Shown here: piece after piece, positions 15,752-24,569 of the stretch
How positions within the stretch are numbered: position 1 is the stretch's first letter
Layout: each line of letters begins with the position of its first letter
From: UBA4421 sp028228615
Lineage (GTDB): Bacteria > Pseudomonadota > Gammaproteobacteria > Pseudomonadales > Azotimanducaceae
Assembly: GCA_028228615.1 (NCBI GenBank)
Contig: JAOJBS010000021.1
Location: forward strand, 1-40,914
Length of the DNA stretch: 40,914 bases
Direction: 5' to 3'
Translations under genes and position numbers: made by a program
Notes under the pieces: model-generated
What the model was told of the DNA's origin: nothing
What the model saw: only the letters and a program-made list of their open reading frames with translations
Databases searched by the model: none

Positions 15752-15757
15752 TGAGGC

Positions 15758-15822
15758 TAAAGGTTGAAGGTTGAGCTTTAGGCTAGAGTTTTAAGATAGC
15801 GATTAAAGATGGGATTTGAAGA
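15758..15822 (+). repeat. Five 13-bp degenerate tandem units
   Basis: TAAAGGTTGAAGG, TTGAGCTTTAGGC, TAGAGTTTTAAGA, TAGCGATTAAAGA and TGGGATTTGAAGA. The rough consensus is TAGRG-TTTAAGA. The frame is kept at 13 bp over all units. Confidence 0.6.
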
Positions 15823-16160
15823 TTTTGCGACTGTAAAAATAGGAACAACCACTTGGGTCCCTTTTGCACCTGCACAGTATTGGATGCGCCTAGCAGCGCT
15901 GGATTATGAAGTGGCTAAGGCAGCTTGCTCATTTCGGCGGCCGGCGCACCCGCTACCTGAATCAGCAAAAGACCAGCAAAAGGTAAGCAACAGTGCTCGC
16001 TGCAGTATTGCTACTTGTCACATCGGCTATTTGTGTTAACCGGTGCCACCTTCGATTAAGCGTGACCCGCCAATTCGACCGACTCAGCTCAGCCGGCTTT
16101 CGTTAGTATTTGTTAACCTTTGTTGATCTTCCTGCACTTTTCGTCCGTACGAAAGAGGCG

Positions 16161-16397
16161 CTAGTCCTGATCTTCGTCAGAATCAGAAAGCTTAACATTG
16201 CGCGCTGGCACAACGGTTGAGACTGCATGCTTGTAAACCATTTGGCTGACCGAGTTTTTCAACAGAATCACAAATTGGTCAAAAGATTCAATATGTCCCT
16301 GAAGTTTAATGCCATTCACAAGGAAAATTGAGACCGGGATTCGCTCTTTGCGCAAAGCGTTAAGATAGGGGTCTTGTAAAGTATGTCCTTTGGACAT
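16161..16397 (-). CDS. hfq: RNA chaperone Hfq
   Basis: Hexameric Sm-like protein that pairs sRNAs with mRNAs. 78 residues. Sm1 and Sm2 are intact, with Q8, K31 and F42 on the proximal face and the Y55-K56-H57 motif; the rim has R16, K17 and R19. The C-terminal tail is very short and acidic (DSDEDQD), as in pseudomonads. The ribosome-binding site GGAGC lies 8 nt before the ATG. Its presence fits trans-acting sRNAs such as the candidate at 1896-2015. Confidence 0.98.
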   Translation of the reverse strand: MSKGHTLQDPYLNALRKERIPVSIFLVNGIKLQGHIESFDQFVILLKNSVSQMVYKHAVSTVVPARNVKLSDSDEDQD

Positions 16398-16924
16398 TTT
16401 TAGCTCCGTTTATTCTAATTAGATTATTGTTCTTGATCAGTTTTGATCTTACTTTTTTACCGGCCTTATGCATCGCAACCCAAGCCAAGCGAAAAAGGGT
16501 TGTACACTCTTTATTGACTCTTTTGACGGGACAATCGGACGGACGGTTATTTTCCTCGACGAATTCACCTAGCATCGCCGCCAGAGTGTCCTTGCCGACG
16601 CAAAACGCGGGGCAGATTATCACGGATATTCAACCTTTTCCTGCCGCAAAAAGGTAATTTTGCGTAAGAAATCCGTTTATTCTTGGAAGTAGCTGTTTAT
16701 CGCTGAGTGATTGTTCGCTTACCCAGCAAATACATCGTGCTAAAAAGATCCTCACCCAAATTTTAGGAAGAGGTTTTAAGAACAGCTTGCAGGAAAATCC
16801 GGTAAGAAAGCTTAAAAAGAAAATTTGAACTTAGAACTCAGAACTTAGAGGGAGAGCTTGGTAAGAGTAGTTGTAAAGAGCGTTTAGAAAGAGCGCTCAC
16901 TAACCTACAGCAATTTCTCCCTGG
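16398..16924. other. 527-bp gap between miaA and hfq
   Basis: No recognised gene. A minus-strand frame of 87 codons starting with GTG at 16623 overlaps the hfq start; it has no family resemblance and I do not call it. The miaA-proximal half is a degenerate tandem repeat (16765-16900). The hfq-proximal half presumably holds hfq promoters, since hfq usually has its own. Confidence 0.55.
16765..16900 (+). repeat. Decayed tandem repeat, spacing 12-17 bp
   Basis: About ten AGA-led units follow one another, for example AGAAAGCTTAAAA, AGAACTCAGAACTT, AGAGTAGTTGTAA and AGAGCGTTTAGAA. It resembles the 14-bp array at 27063 (AGAAAGAGCTTTGA) but is more degraded. It ends 25 bp from the miaA stop. Confidence 0.5.
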
Positions 16925-17962
16925 TCAGACTAAATCCAATGCCGCAAGACGCTTAACTAGTATGGCCGTGGCCTGCTCCGGTTGGTCGGTGATACAGTTA
17001 TCTAACTCCGGCCATTGACGCATCCATGTCATTTGCCGCTTTGCCAATTGCCGAGTTGCCACCACCGCTTTATCACGCATCGTTTGGGCATCAATATCTC
17101 CCGCAAGAAACTGCCAACCTTGCCGATAGCCCACAGCTCTCACCGCGGGTAAATCTTCGTGCAGATCTCCGCGCTGACGTAAGGTCCGGACTTCCTCAAG
17201 AAATCCACTTTCAAGCATTTGGTCAAAGCGGCTTTCAATGCGCTGGTGCAATACCGCTCTTTGAGTCGGCAAAATACCCAACAGTATTATGTTTGCGCCA
17301 AGCCTAGCTGTGGCTGACCCACCTGCCTGTTCAACCCACTGAGACGATAGAGGCTTTCCAGTTAAACGCACCACCTCCAGCCCGCGCAATAATCGTTGAT
17401 GATTATTGGGATGAATATTTGCGGCAGCCGCTGGGTCTATTGCCGCCAGCTCATCATGCAGCGCCTGAGCACCACCGGCGTCTAATTCTTTCACAAGCTG
17501 GCGCCTAATGGCTTCGTCCGCATCAGGTAGCTGAGCAATGCCGTCCAGAAAACACTTCACATAAAGCATGGTGCCGCCAACTATGATCGGCATTTTGTTT
17601 TCAGCAAATGCCTGAGCAATGCATTTATCCGCATCACGCACAAAATCAGCGGCTGAATAAATTTCGTTGGGATCTAAGATGCTGACCAACTTGTGCGGGT
17701 ATTCGGCCAGTTCTTCAGCGCTGGGTTTAGCGGTACCAATATCCATGCCTTTATAAATCATGGCTGAATCTGCGCTAATGAGCTGAGCCTTAGATTGGCC
17801 GCCCAGCTGGTCCTGCAACTTCATTGCAGCGTCAGTTTTGCCCACAGCAGTTGGGCCGATTATCACGACTATTGTTTTTTGACTGCCTGCCTGTTGAGTT
17901 AGCGGATCTGGTGAACTGCTCTGAGCATTTACGGGGCCTACGCTTTCATTGCTTGGAGACAT
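16925..17962 (-). CDS. miaA: tRNA dimethylallyltransferase
   Basis: Adds the isopentenyl group to A37 of tRNAs that read UNN codons. The P-loop GPTAVGKT is at 36-43, followed by the family blocks SADSAMIYKGMDIGTAKP, GGTMLYVKCFLDG, HPNNHQRLLRGLEV and TRQLAKRQMTWMR. 345 residues from the ATG at 17962; a GTG at 17980 would overlap mutL by 11 bp and add six residues. The roughly 30 residues before the first strand form a Ser/Pro/Gln-rich extension longer than in E. coli. It follows mutL closely. Confidence 0.96.
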   Translation of the reverse strand: MSPSNESVGPVNAQSSSPDPLTQQAGSQKTIVVIIGPTAVGKTDAAMKLQDQLGGQSKAQLISADSAMIYKGMDIGTAKPSAEELAEYPHKLVSILDPNEIYSAADFVRDADKCIAQAFAENKMPIIVGGTMLYVKCFLDGIAQLPDADEAIRRQLVKELDAGGAQALHDELAAIDPAAAANIHPNNHQRLLRGLEVVRLTGKPLSSQWVEQAGGSATARLGANIILLGILPTQRAVLHQRIESRFDQMLESGFLEEVRTLRQRGDLHEDLPAVRAVGYRQGWQFLAGDIDAQTMRDKAVVATRQLAKRQMTWMRQWPELDNCITDQPEQATAILVKRLAALDLV

Positions 17963-17969
17963 TACTCGA

Positions 17970-19877
17970 CTACTGACCACGCAAAAACAGTTTGTCTAAC
18001 TCGTGCAAGCTACGCAGTAAAAACGTAGGTCGACCGTGATTACACAACCCAGCATTCTCAGTTTGCTCCATCTCCCGCAGCAAACCATTCATCTCTGGGA
18101 TAGTTAACTGCCTATGCGCACGCAACGAGCCCCTACAAGCAAGAGTAGCGAGAATATCCAATTGGGTTCGATTGATTTCTTCGCTGGTGCCAAACTCCGC
18201 CATTTCAGCAATTAGGTCTTTCACCAACTGGCCTACGTCAGCCTTACCAAGCAACAGCGGCACCTCTCTAACCACAACGCTGTCTCTACCCATACGCTCA
18301 ACCAGCAAACCGCTTTCAGCCAACTTTTCACCAAAGTCCTCAACCATATCTGCGTCCGACTCACTGACTGCCACAGTTAGGGGCACTAACAAACGCTGCC
18401 TCGCAATGCCGTCTCTGGCGGCTTCGCGCTTCATCTTTTCGTAAACAATGCGCTCGTGGGCAGCGTGCATATCAACAACAACCAAACCTTCCGCATTCTG
18501 CGCTAGGACATAAATACCGTGAATTTGCGCAACGGCATAACCTAAGGGCGGCGTCCCGGCTTGCTCATGATCAGCAGAATTTTCACCACCATTATGTTCC
18601 AAATCAGACTGCAACCACTGCGGATTTTCTTCCGCAACCAGTTGCACCAACCCGCCATCAGGGCCAATAGATCGCCCCCCGGACCCTGAAAAAGAGTTTG
18701 AGTAAGTTTGCGGCCTATAACTGCTGTTTCCTGTTGATCTTTGAGGCAAGCCCATTTCTTGTTGCTGACGAGGCGATGGATTTTCTACCCACTGAGTATG
18801 CTGGGTCGCAACGGAACCTTGTGCTGACCCAAATTCAGCGCCTTCACCACTGTGGGGGGTTCCTGGGCGTAGTCTACGCAGGGCCCGGTTGAGTGAACTG
18901 AAAATAAAGTCGTGTACTTGGCGCGCATCACGAAAGCGCACTTCGTGTTTTGTCGGATGCACGTTCACGTCCACCAACTCTTGGGGCAGCTCAAGAAAAA
19001 TGACATAAACCGCGTGACGTCCATGGAACATCACATCGCTATAGGCTTGGCGAATGGCGTGGCCCACTAATTTGTCGCGAATTGCTCGACCATTAACATA
19101 AAAATATTGTTGGTCCATTTGGCGGCGGTTATGGCTGGGCAATCCTACCCAACCGTAAATTCGATAATCGTGATTACTTTCGTCAATAAAGACAGATTGC
19201 TCAACAAAATCTGTACTCAAAACTCGGCCAAGGCGATCCTCGGTATTGCCCGCAGCAAGCACCAGTGGTCGAGTCGCCTTGCCGGCGGTTCCGGCCTCGC
19301 GCGTTTGCTGGAGCATAAAGCCCACATCCATGTGTGCGAGACTCATACGTCGCAACACCAAATCAATTTGATGTGCTTCAGTTCTTTCGGCTTTCAGAAA
19401 TTTACGTCGCGCCGGCGTGTTAAAAAATAGGTCACGCACTTCAACGGTAGTGCCTTGGTTATGCGCAATGGGGCCGGTAGAGATTTCGCTTCCGCCATGA
19501 CATTCTAAATGCCAGCCGCCGTCATCCGCATTGGTTGATGAACTCAACTTAACTCTCGCAACCGAGGCTAAACTGGCTAAAGCTTCACCACGAAAACCAA
19601 GACTACTGATGCCAATAAGATCGTCGGCATCAGTAATTTTACTGGTCGCGTGGCGCTCTAGCGCTAGGGGTAAATCTTCACTGTGAATACCTGAGCCATT
19701 ATCGCGCACCCAAATAAGACCTACTCCACCGGCTTCAGATCGAACCTCTACATTTGTCGCGCCGGCATCAAGGCTGTTTTCTAACAGTTCTTTTACAATT
19801 GAAGCCGGACGTTCAACCACTTCACCCGCAGCAATTTGGTCAGCTACAAATGAACTCAAACGTTTGACACGTTTCAT
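17970..19877 (-). CDS. mutL: DNA mismatch repair protein MutL
   Basis: 635 residues from the ATG at 19877, which has GGAG 6 nt upstream and lies just after the amiB stop; upstream ATG codons fall inside amiB. The GHKL ATPase motifs are at the N-terminus (AGEVVERPASIVKELLENSLDA, DNGSGI, GFRGEAL). After a Ser/Gln-rich linker the C-terminal domain has DMHAAHERIVYE, which fits the endonuclease motif DQHA-x2-E-x4-E, plus ACRGS and CNHGRP. So MutL probably nicks DNA itself, as in organisms without MutH. Confidence 0.97.
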   Translation of the reverse strand: MKRVKRLSSFVADQIAAGEVVERPASIVKELLENSLDAGATNVEVRSEAGGVGLIWVRDNGSGIHSEDLPLALERHATSKITDADDLIGISSLGFRGEALASLASVARVKLSSSTNADDGGWHLECHGGSEISTGPIAHNQGTTVEVRDLFFNTPARRKFLKAERTEAHQIDLVLRRMSLAHMDVGFMLQQTREAGTAGKATRPLVLAAGNTEDRLGRVLSTDFVEQSVFIDESNHDYRIYGWVGLPSHNRRQMDQQYFYVNGRAIRDKLVGHAIRQAYSDVMFHGRHAVYVIFLELPQELVDVNVHPTKHEVRFRDARQVHDFIFSSLNRALRRLRPGTPHSGEGAEFGSAQGSVATQHTQWVENPSPRQQQEMGLPQRSTGNSSYRPQTYSNSFSGSGGRSIGPDGGLVQLVAEENPQWLQSDLEHNGGENSADHEQAGTPPLGYAVAQIHGIYVLAQNAEGLVVVDMHAAHERIVYEKMKREAARDGIARQRLLVPLTVAVSESDADMVEDFGEKLAESGLLVERMGRDSVVVREVPLLLGKADVGQLVKDLIAEMAEFGTSEEINRTQLDILATLACRGSLRAHRQLTIPEMNGLLREMEQTENAGLCNHGRPTFLLRSLHELDKLFLRGQ

Positions 19878-19878
19878 A

Positions 19879-21234
19879 CTACGCTCCACGGGGGATATAA
19901 ATTGTTTGACCTGCACGAATACGATCACTGGCTAACTTATTGCGCCGTTTCAAGGCCGCAGCCGAAACCCCATAACGATCGGCAATTTCTGACAATGTAT
20001 CGCCGGGAGAAATGGTATAGCGAAGTTCAGTGCGCCGCGCCGCAAGGAAGGTTGAGGGCGGAGGGTTAGCCCGCATATATTCGCCAATGCCGTCGGCAAT
20101 GGCCTTAGCTAACTTTATCTGGTGTTGGGTTTGAGCCAGTTTTTTGGCTTCCGATGGGTTTGATATAAAGCCTGTCTCCACGAGAATAGACGACATATCG
20201 GGGGATTTGAGCACCAAAAACCCTGCCTGCTCTACTTTCTTCTTATGTAATTTAGTGACCTTGGACATATTGCGCAGCACGGCCTCACCCACACCAATGC
20301 TATGCACCCGATAGCCGTCCATAGACATATCTAACAATACATGCGCCAACACATCATCTTTATCGCTGAGATTGACATTACCCACCCCGCCCAGCATATC
20401 TGATTGATTGGCCCGCTCTGCCAACCATTTTGCTGTCTCACTGGTAGCGCCACGATCAGACAATGTATAAACAGACGCGCCGCTTACGGAGGATTCTTTA
20501 AAGGCGTCAGCGTGAATAGACACAAACAAATCTGCCCGACTTTCGCGCGCCAAAGCGGTACGCTTTCTATGGCCAATGTAATAATCACCCTTACGAATCA
20601 GCACCGCCTTAAAGCCTTTCATGCGATTGATCTGATCTGCCGTGCGCCTAGCAATACTCAGAACAACCTTTTTTTCTTGCGCCTTTCTAGGACCCAATGC
20701 ACCGGGATCTTCACCGCCATGACCTGCGTCTATGGCAATCACTACGTCTCTATTTTTTTCTTGGAGTTGCGGTTTTTTCGCAGCAATCACAGGCTTTTTG
20801 TTGGTTGGATAAAACAAATCCACCACCAGCCTGTGACCGTATGGGTTGATTGGGCGCAGCTTAAATGGTTTTGCTTTGAGCGGCCCCTTAGCATCAATCA
20901 CTATGCGGTAATCTTTGCCCCGCTCGGCACCGCGAATGCCCTTGATACCCTTTAGACCTGCGCCAGCCTTGGTGAAATTGAGCTTTCTGCCTGGCCGAGT
21001 ATTTTTTAGATCTATGACTATGCGATGGGGGTTGTCTAGGGCGAAGTGGGTGTATTGGGTTTCTTCACGAGCATCAAGCACCACCCGAATAGAATCTGGC
21101 GCTTCATGAACTCTTACGCCATCTAAGACATTGGCAAAAACATTCGGCGCAGCGAGAAAAAGCGCACAAAAAACCGCTGCCTGATAAAACACAGTGGTTG
21201 GAATAAAATTATTCTTCGTCTTAGCTCCGTGCAA
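19879..21234 (-). CDS. amiB: N-acetylmuramoyl-L-alanine amidase AmiB type
   Basis: Periplasmic zinc amidase that cleaves septal peptidoglycan for daughter-cell separation. 451 residues: a signal peptide (1-34), an AMIN domain (about 36-140), amidase_3 (about 163-388) with zinc ligands H172 (AIDAGHGGEDPG), E187 and H241 (VSIHAD) and a C-terminal VETGFISN, then a LysM domain (405-449). The start is a TTG overlapping the tsaE end by 14 bp; a GTG at 21192 would shorten the signal peptide. E. coli AmiB lacks the LysM; Pseudomonas AmiB has one. Confidence 0.95.
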   Translation of the reverse strand: MHGAKTKNNFIPTTVFYQAAVFCALFLAAPNVFANVLDGVRVHEAPDSIRVVLDAREETQYTHFALDNPHRIVIDLKNTRPGRKLNFTKAGAGLKGIKGIRGAERGKDYRIVIDAKGPLKAKPFKLRPINPYGHRLVVDLFYPTNKKPVIAAKKPQLQEKNRDVVIAIDAGHGGEDPGALGPRKAQEKKVVLSIARRTADQINRMKGFKAVLIRKGDYYIGHRKRTALARESRADLFVSIHADAFKESSVSGASVYTLSDRGATSETAKWLAERANQSDMLGGVGNVNLSDKDDVLAHVLLDMSMDGYRVHSIGVGEAVLRNMSKVTKLHKKKVEQAGFLVLKSPDMSSILVETGFISNPSEAKKLAQTQHQIKLAKAIADGIGEYMRANPPPSTFLAARRTELRYTISPGDTLSEIADRYGVSAAALKRRNKLASDRIRAGQTIYIPRGA

Positions 21235-21670
21235 AACGCACCCTCACTTTACGTTGAAAATCTTCATCATTACTTGGGCGATACAGCTCAAGATACACAT
21301 CCACATGTGGACTAGGCAACCAAGACCGCCCTTGCTCCGGCCACTCAAGTAACTTCAAGCCGGGCCCCGTGAGAATTTCGTCAAACCCAACAAACTCCAA
21401 TTCCTGAGGAGACTGTAGCCGGTACAGATCGAAATGGTAAACCTCAAAATCATCTAAGAGGTAAGGTTCCATCAAAGTATACGTGGGACTTTTCACCGCC
21501 CCCAAAAACCCCAACCCGCGCAAAATGCCACGCACAAATGTAGTTTTGCCTGCGCCCAAATCACCGTGCAAAAAAATCACGGCACCAGTAGGGTACTTTT
21601 CCTTGAGCACAGGCAACAGTGCTGCGCCGAACCCTTCGGTAGCGGCCTCGTCAACTAACACTTCATGCAT
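21221..21670 (-). CDS. tsaE: tRNA threonylcarbamoyladenosine ATPase TsaE
   Basis: ATPase of the TsaBDE complex that makes t6A37 in tRNAs reading ANN codons. The Walker A motif GDLGAGKTT is at 36-44, followed by KSPTYTLMEPY, VYHFDLYRL, ELEFVGFDE and LLEWPEQG. I chose the ATG at 21670 (149 residues) because it matches the family N-terminus; a TTG at 21712 would add 14 acidic residues and has no ribosome-binding site. The end overlaps amiB, so the two are translationally linked. Confidence 0.93.
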   Translation of the reverse strand: MHEVLVDEAATEGFGAALLPVLKEKYPTGAVIFLHGDLGAGKTTFVRGILRGLGFLGAVKSPTYTLMEPYLLDDFEVYHFDLYRLQSPQELEFVGFDEILTGPGLKLLEWPEQGRSWLPSPHVDVYLELYRPSNDEDFQRKVRVRFARS

Positions 21671-21747
21671 TTCTTCTACTTCAAGCAACTCTATGGTCTC
21701 AAATGGCTGCAAACAAATTGGGACAGTTTATCTGGCCTTTAGGTCAA

Positions 21748-23280
21748 TCAGGCACTCTGCCCAGCCTTAGCCAAGAATGATATTACATCTGTCGCCATTA
21801 AACTGCGCTGACCTAATTCTATGGCCGCTAGATCTGCTGCTGCACTGTGCCACAGCACGGCGCTTTGAAAAGCATGATTAAAGTCGGCTGATTCGGTCTC
21901 GCCTTTGGCTGCAACCTCAGCAACCAACGCTCCGGCAATACCACTGAGCACATCACCCATACCGGCAGTGGCCATACCGGCGTTGCCTTGAGCGCATATA
22001 GCGCGCTCTTGCCCAGCAAAAAGCACCGAACCCGGACCTTTGAGCACACCAAAGCACTGATATCTCTTGGCCAACAAACTTGTTGCCGCCATTCGGTCAG
22101 ATTCAACCCCTGAAACTGGGCAATCTAACAGGCGCGCCGCTTCAGCAGAGTGTGGGGTTATAAAAAATGGCTCACTGGACGCGGCACAAAGGTCTTTCAC
22201 CTCTTGCGCCATCGCGAGCCAATAAAGGGCATCTGCATCAAGTATTTTTGGACAGGATAAACTCAGTACCCGCTTAAGTAGCACTAACCCCCAAGGCAGC
22301 CGACCCAGACCCGGCCCCAACACCGCTGCATCACACCCTTGGGCGACAAGATCGAATTTCGCACTTTCAGGATCTACCCACATTGCTTCGGGCAACCGCG
22401 CCAAAATACCTGCGCGGTGTTCGGCATGGGTGGCAATAGTCACCAACCCTGCACCTGCGCGAAAAGCCGCTTGGGCTGCCATCAGTACTGCACCGGCCAT
22501 ACCCACATCGCCGCCCACCACTAAGACATGGCCTTGCCGAGACTTATGGGTGTTCACACCAGCGGATGGGAGTCTCGACGGGGACCACTTGAGCCACGGA
22601 ATCGAGGGGTAGCGATGGAAAATATGCGCTGGTACACCCAGATCTGATACGAGCAAGTCTCCCCGCGCTGCAATTGCTGCCCCGGTGTGCAAACCGATCT
22701 TATGGGTAATAAAAGAAACCGTCAGGGTTGCGTTTATACTTTCGTTTACCGTTTCACCAGCAAGGCCTTTGTCGGCACTGACACCAGAAGGCAAATCTAA
22801 ACTGAGCACATCACCTTTGTGTGCGTTGATGCGGCTGATCGTCTGGGCCATCTCCTGCCGCAGCGGTGGCGAGAAACCCGTACCGAGAAGCGCATCGACA
22901 ATAATTGAATACCTTATAGGTGCGTTAGGCTCCTCAATCGCCAAACCCAATGCCACGCAATGCTCGTAGGCGCGCAATGCATCTGCCGTTAACACCTGCG
23001 GATCTACCACAGCAAAAATTTGCACGTGCATGCCAAGTTGAGAGGCCATTGCAGCCATAACATAGCCGTCACCGGCATTATTGCCTTTGCCGCAAAACAA
23101 ACTGAAACCCTGCGCATCTGGCCAGCGCTGACAAAGACAAGTAAGGGCGTAATCTGCCGCTCGGTTCATGAGCTCAAAACTTTCAATGCCCAAGCCACCT
23201 TGGGCTGTGGTTTGAACTGCATCCACATCAATGGCCTGACTGGCAGCAGCGGTATAAAGAGGTATCTGGTGATCCATCAT
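21748..23280 (-). CDS. nnrD: Bifunctional NAD(P)H-hydrate epimerase/dehydratase
   Basis: Repairs damaged NADH and NADPH hydrates. 510 residues. The N-terminal YjeF_N epimerase domain (about 10-215) shows LMNRAA, CGKGNNAGDGYV and DALLGTGF. The C-terminal ribokinase-like dehydratase domain (about 230-500) has GGDVGMAGAVLMAA, GPGLG, LDADAL, FITPHSAEAARLL and GNAGMATAGMGDVLSGIAG. It is the first gene of the minus-strand superoperon, divergent from queG. In E. coli the homologue is nnr (yjeF). Confidence 0.96.
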   Translation of the reverse strand: MMDHQIPLYTAAASQAIDVDAVQTTAQGGLGIESFELMNRAADYALTCLCQRWPDAQGFSLFCGKGNNAGDGYVMAAMASQLGMHVQIFAVVDPQVLTADALRAYEHCVALGLAIEEPNAPIRYSIIVDALLGTGFSPPLRQEMAQTISRINAHKGDVLSLDLPSGVSADKGLAGETVNESINATLTVSFITHKIGLHTGAAIAARGDLLVSDLGVPAHIFHRYPSIPWLKWSPSRLPSAGVNTHKSRQGHVLVVGGDVGMAGAVLMAAQAAFRAGAGLVTIATHAEHRAGILARLPEAMWVDPESAKFDLVAQGCDAAVLGPGLGRLPWGLVLLKRVLSLSCPKILDADALYWLAMAQEVKDLCAASSEPFFITPHSAEAARLLDCPVSGVESDRMAATSLLAKRYQCFGVLKGPGSVLFAGQERAICAQGNAGMATAGMGDVLSGIAGALVAEVAAKGETESADFNHAFQSAVLWHSAAADLAAIELGQRSLMATDVISFLAKAGQSA

Positions 23281-23361
23281 AGGCCAATATTATCCGAATA
23301 ATGCACATTAAGGCCGGGTATATGCGCGGGTTCAAGCCCGAGCATTTAGTTAGCTGTCTGA

Positions 23362-23374
23362 CACTAGTATAGTG
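23362..23374. promoter_or_regulatory. Dyad in the nnrD-queG divergent region
   Basis: CACTA-GTA-TAGTG, flanked by CTGA and TCAG arms. It contains TATAGT (23368-23373), a possible -10 for queG, so a protein bound here could control it. The -35 is poor (TTTAGT). Confidence 0.3.
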
Positions 23375-23441
23375 CAGTCAGCATCAAGTCCAATTTTGCA
23401 AAGAATCTACTAAATGCAAGTAGCATGCATAGAGGTTAATC

Positions 23442-24569
23442 ATCAAAACCCCCAGCGACAACTTATCTGAAGCGCCTCCCGGCTGGGACCAAACGCTCAT
23501 AAGGCAGCAAATAAATACCCATGCTGAAAATTTGGGTTTCCAAAAATTGGCGGTCACCGACATAGACCTGAGCACCCACGCAGCCCATGTGCGCCAATGG
23601 CTTGATGATGGCTTTGCCGGAGAGATGGGCTACCTCCACCGGAACTTAGAAAAACGTCTGCATCCGGATCAACTAGAACCCGGCACTTACCGAGTAATTA
23701 CGGCGCGCATGAACTACCTGCCCGCCGACACCCAGCCCATTGAGGTACTGGAAAACTCTAACAAAGCCTATGTCTCTCGCTACGCCCTAGGCCGTGACTA
23801 CCACAAAGTACTACGCCGCCGCTTGGCTAAGCTGGCGAGTCAAATCAACGCACTGCTAACTCAAGATCAATCGGCGGATTATCAATTTCGCGCCTTCACC
23901 GATTCCGCACCGGTACTAGAAAAAGCCCTAGCGGAAAAAAGCGGCTTAGGATGGATGGGCAAACATACACTGATACTCGACAAGGAAGCCGGTTCTTGGT
24001 TTTTCCTTGGGGAGATTTATACCAATGCACCATTGGCGATAGACCAGGTGATCGTTGAAGACGCCTGCGGCAAATGCAGCGCATGCATGACTGTATGCCC
24101 AACCCAAGCCATTATCAGCCCCAAAAAACTAGACGCCACGCGCTGCATTTCCTATCTCACCATTGAGCACAAAGACAGCATCGACGAGGCGCTGCGCCCG
24201 TTAATGGGCAATCGTATCTACGGGTGCGACGACTGCCAACTGTTTTGTCCATGGAACCGTGACGCACCTACCACCACTGAGCCTGACTTCGCTGTGCGCA
24301 ACGGTTTAGACCAAGCCGGGCTGTTAGATTTGTTCGCATTATCGGAAGAGGAATTTCGTTTGCTAATACAGGGGTCAGCCATGGGCCGAGTCAGTTATCC
24401 GCAATGGCAACGCAACATTGCCATTGCCCTGGGCAACGGCGCTGGCGGCAAAGATGTAGTGAACGCATTAACCCATGGATTGGGGCGAGTTAACCCAATG
24501 GTGGATGAGCACATAAGTTGGGCTTTAGAGCAACTAAAAACCCCAAGCTCAACCGAGCGGCCCGACTAA
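23442..24569 (+). CDS. queG: Epoxyqueuosine reductase, with no standard start codon at its N-terminus
   Basis: Reduces epoxyqueuosine to queuosine in tRNA, using cobalamin and two 4Fe-4S clusters. Cluster motifs are CGKCSACMTVCP, and CISY then CDDCQLFCPWN; VSRYALGRDYHK and GKHTLIL are also typical. The first usual start is TTG at 23532, but the frame is open upstream to a stop at 23430 and encodes the expected N-terminal helix just before GFQKLAVTDIDLS, where E. coli QueG has GFQQVGITDTDLS. That stretch has no ATG, GTG or TTG. AGAGG lies 6 nt before ATC at 23442, so I propose an AUC start (375 residues). The end overlaps orn by 4 bp, convergently. Confidence 0.88.
   Translation: MKTPSDNLSEAPPGWDQTLIRQQINTHAENLGFQKLAVTDIDLSTHAAHVRQWLDDGFAGEMGYLHRNLEKRLHPDQLEPGTYRVITARMNYLPADTQPIEVLENSNKAYVSRYALGRDYHKVLRRRLAKLASQINALLTQDQSADYQFRAFTDSAPVLEKALAEKSGLGWMGKHTLILDKEAGSWFFLGEIYTNAPLAIDQVIVEDACGKCSACMTVCPTQAIISPKKLDATRCISYLTIEHKDSIDEALRPLMGNRIYGCDDCQLFCPWNRDAPTTTEPDFAVRNGLDQAGLLDLFALSEEEFRLLIQGSAMGRVSYPQWQRNIAIALGNGAGGKDVVNALTHGLGRVNPMVDEHISWALEQLKTPSSTERPD

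Larger units (their letters stand above)
15567..16160. other. 594-bp gene-free gap between hfq and hflX
   Basis: I find no credible gene on either strand. A plus-strand frame of 76 codons starts inside a tandem repeat and has no ribosome-binding site. The gap contains a terminator-like hairpin (15722-15751) and a 13-bp tandem repeat (15758-15822). The interruption probably gives hflX its own promoter. Confidence 0.6.

Noticed and set aside
15809..16039. Plus-strand frame of 76 codons between hfq and hflX
   Set aside because: It starts inside the 13-bp tandem repeat, lacks a ribosome-binding site and resembles nothing known.
16360..16623. Minus-strand frame of 87 codons upstream of hfq
   Set aside because: It has a GTG start and overlaps the hfq start in another frame. 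Composition is mildly protein-like, but there is no support; kept only as a remote possibility.
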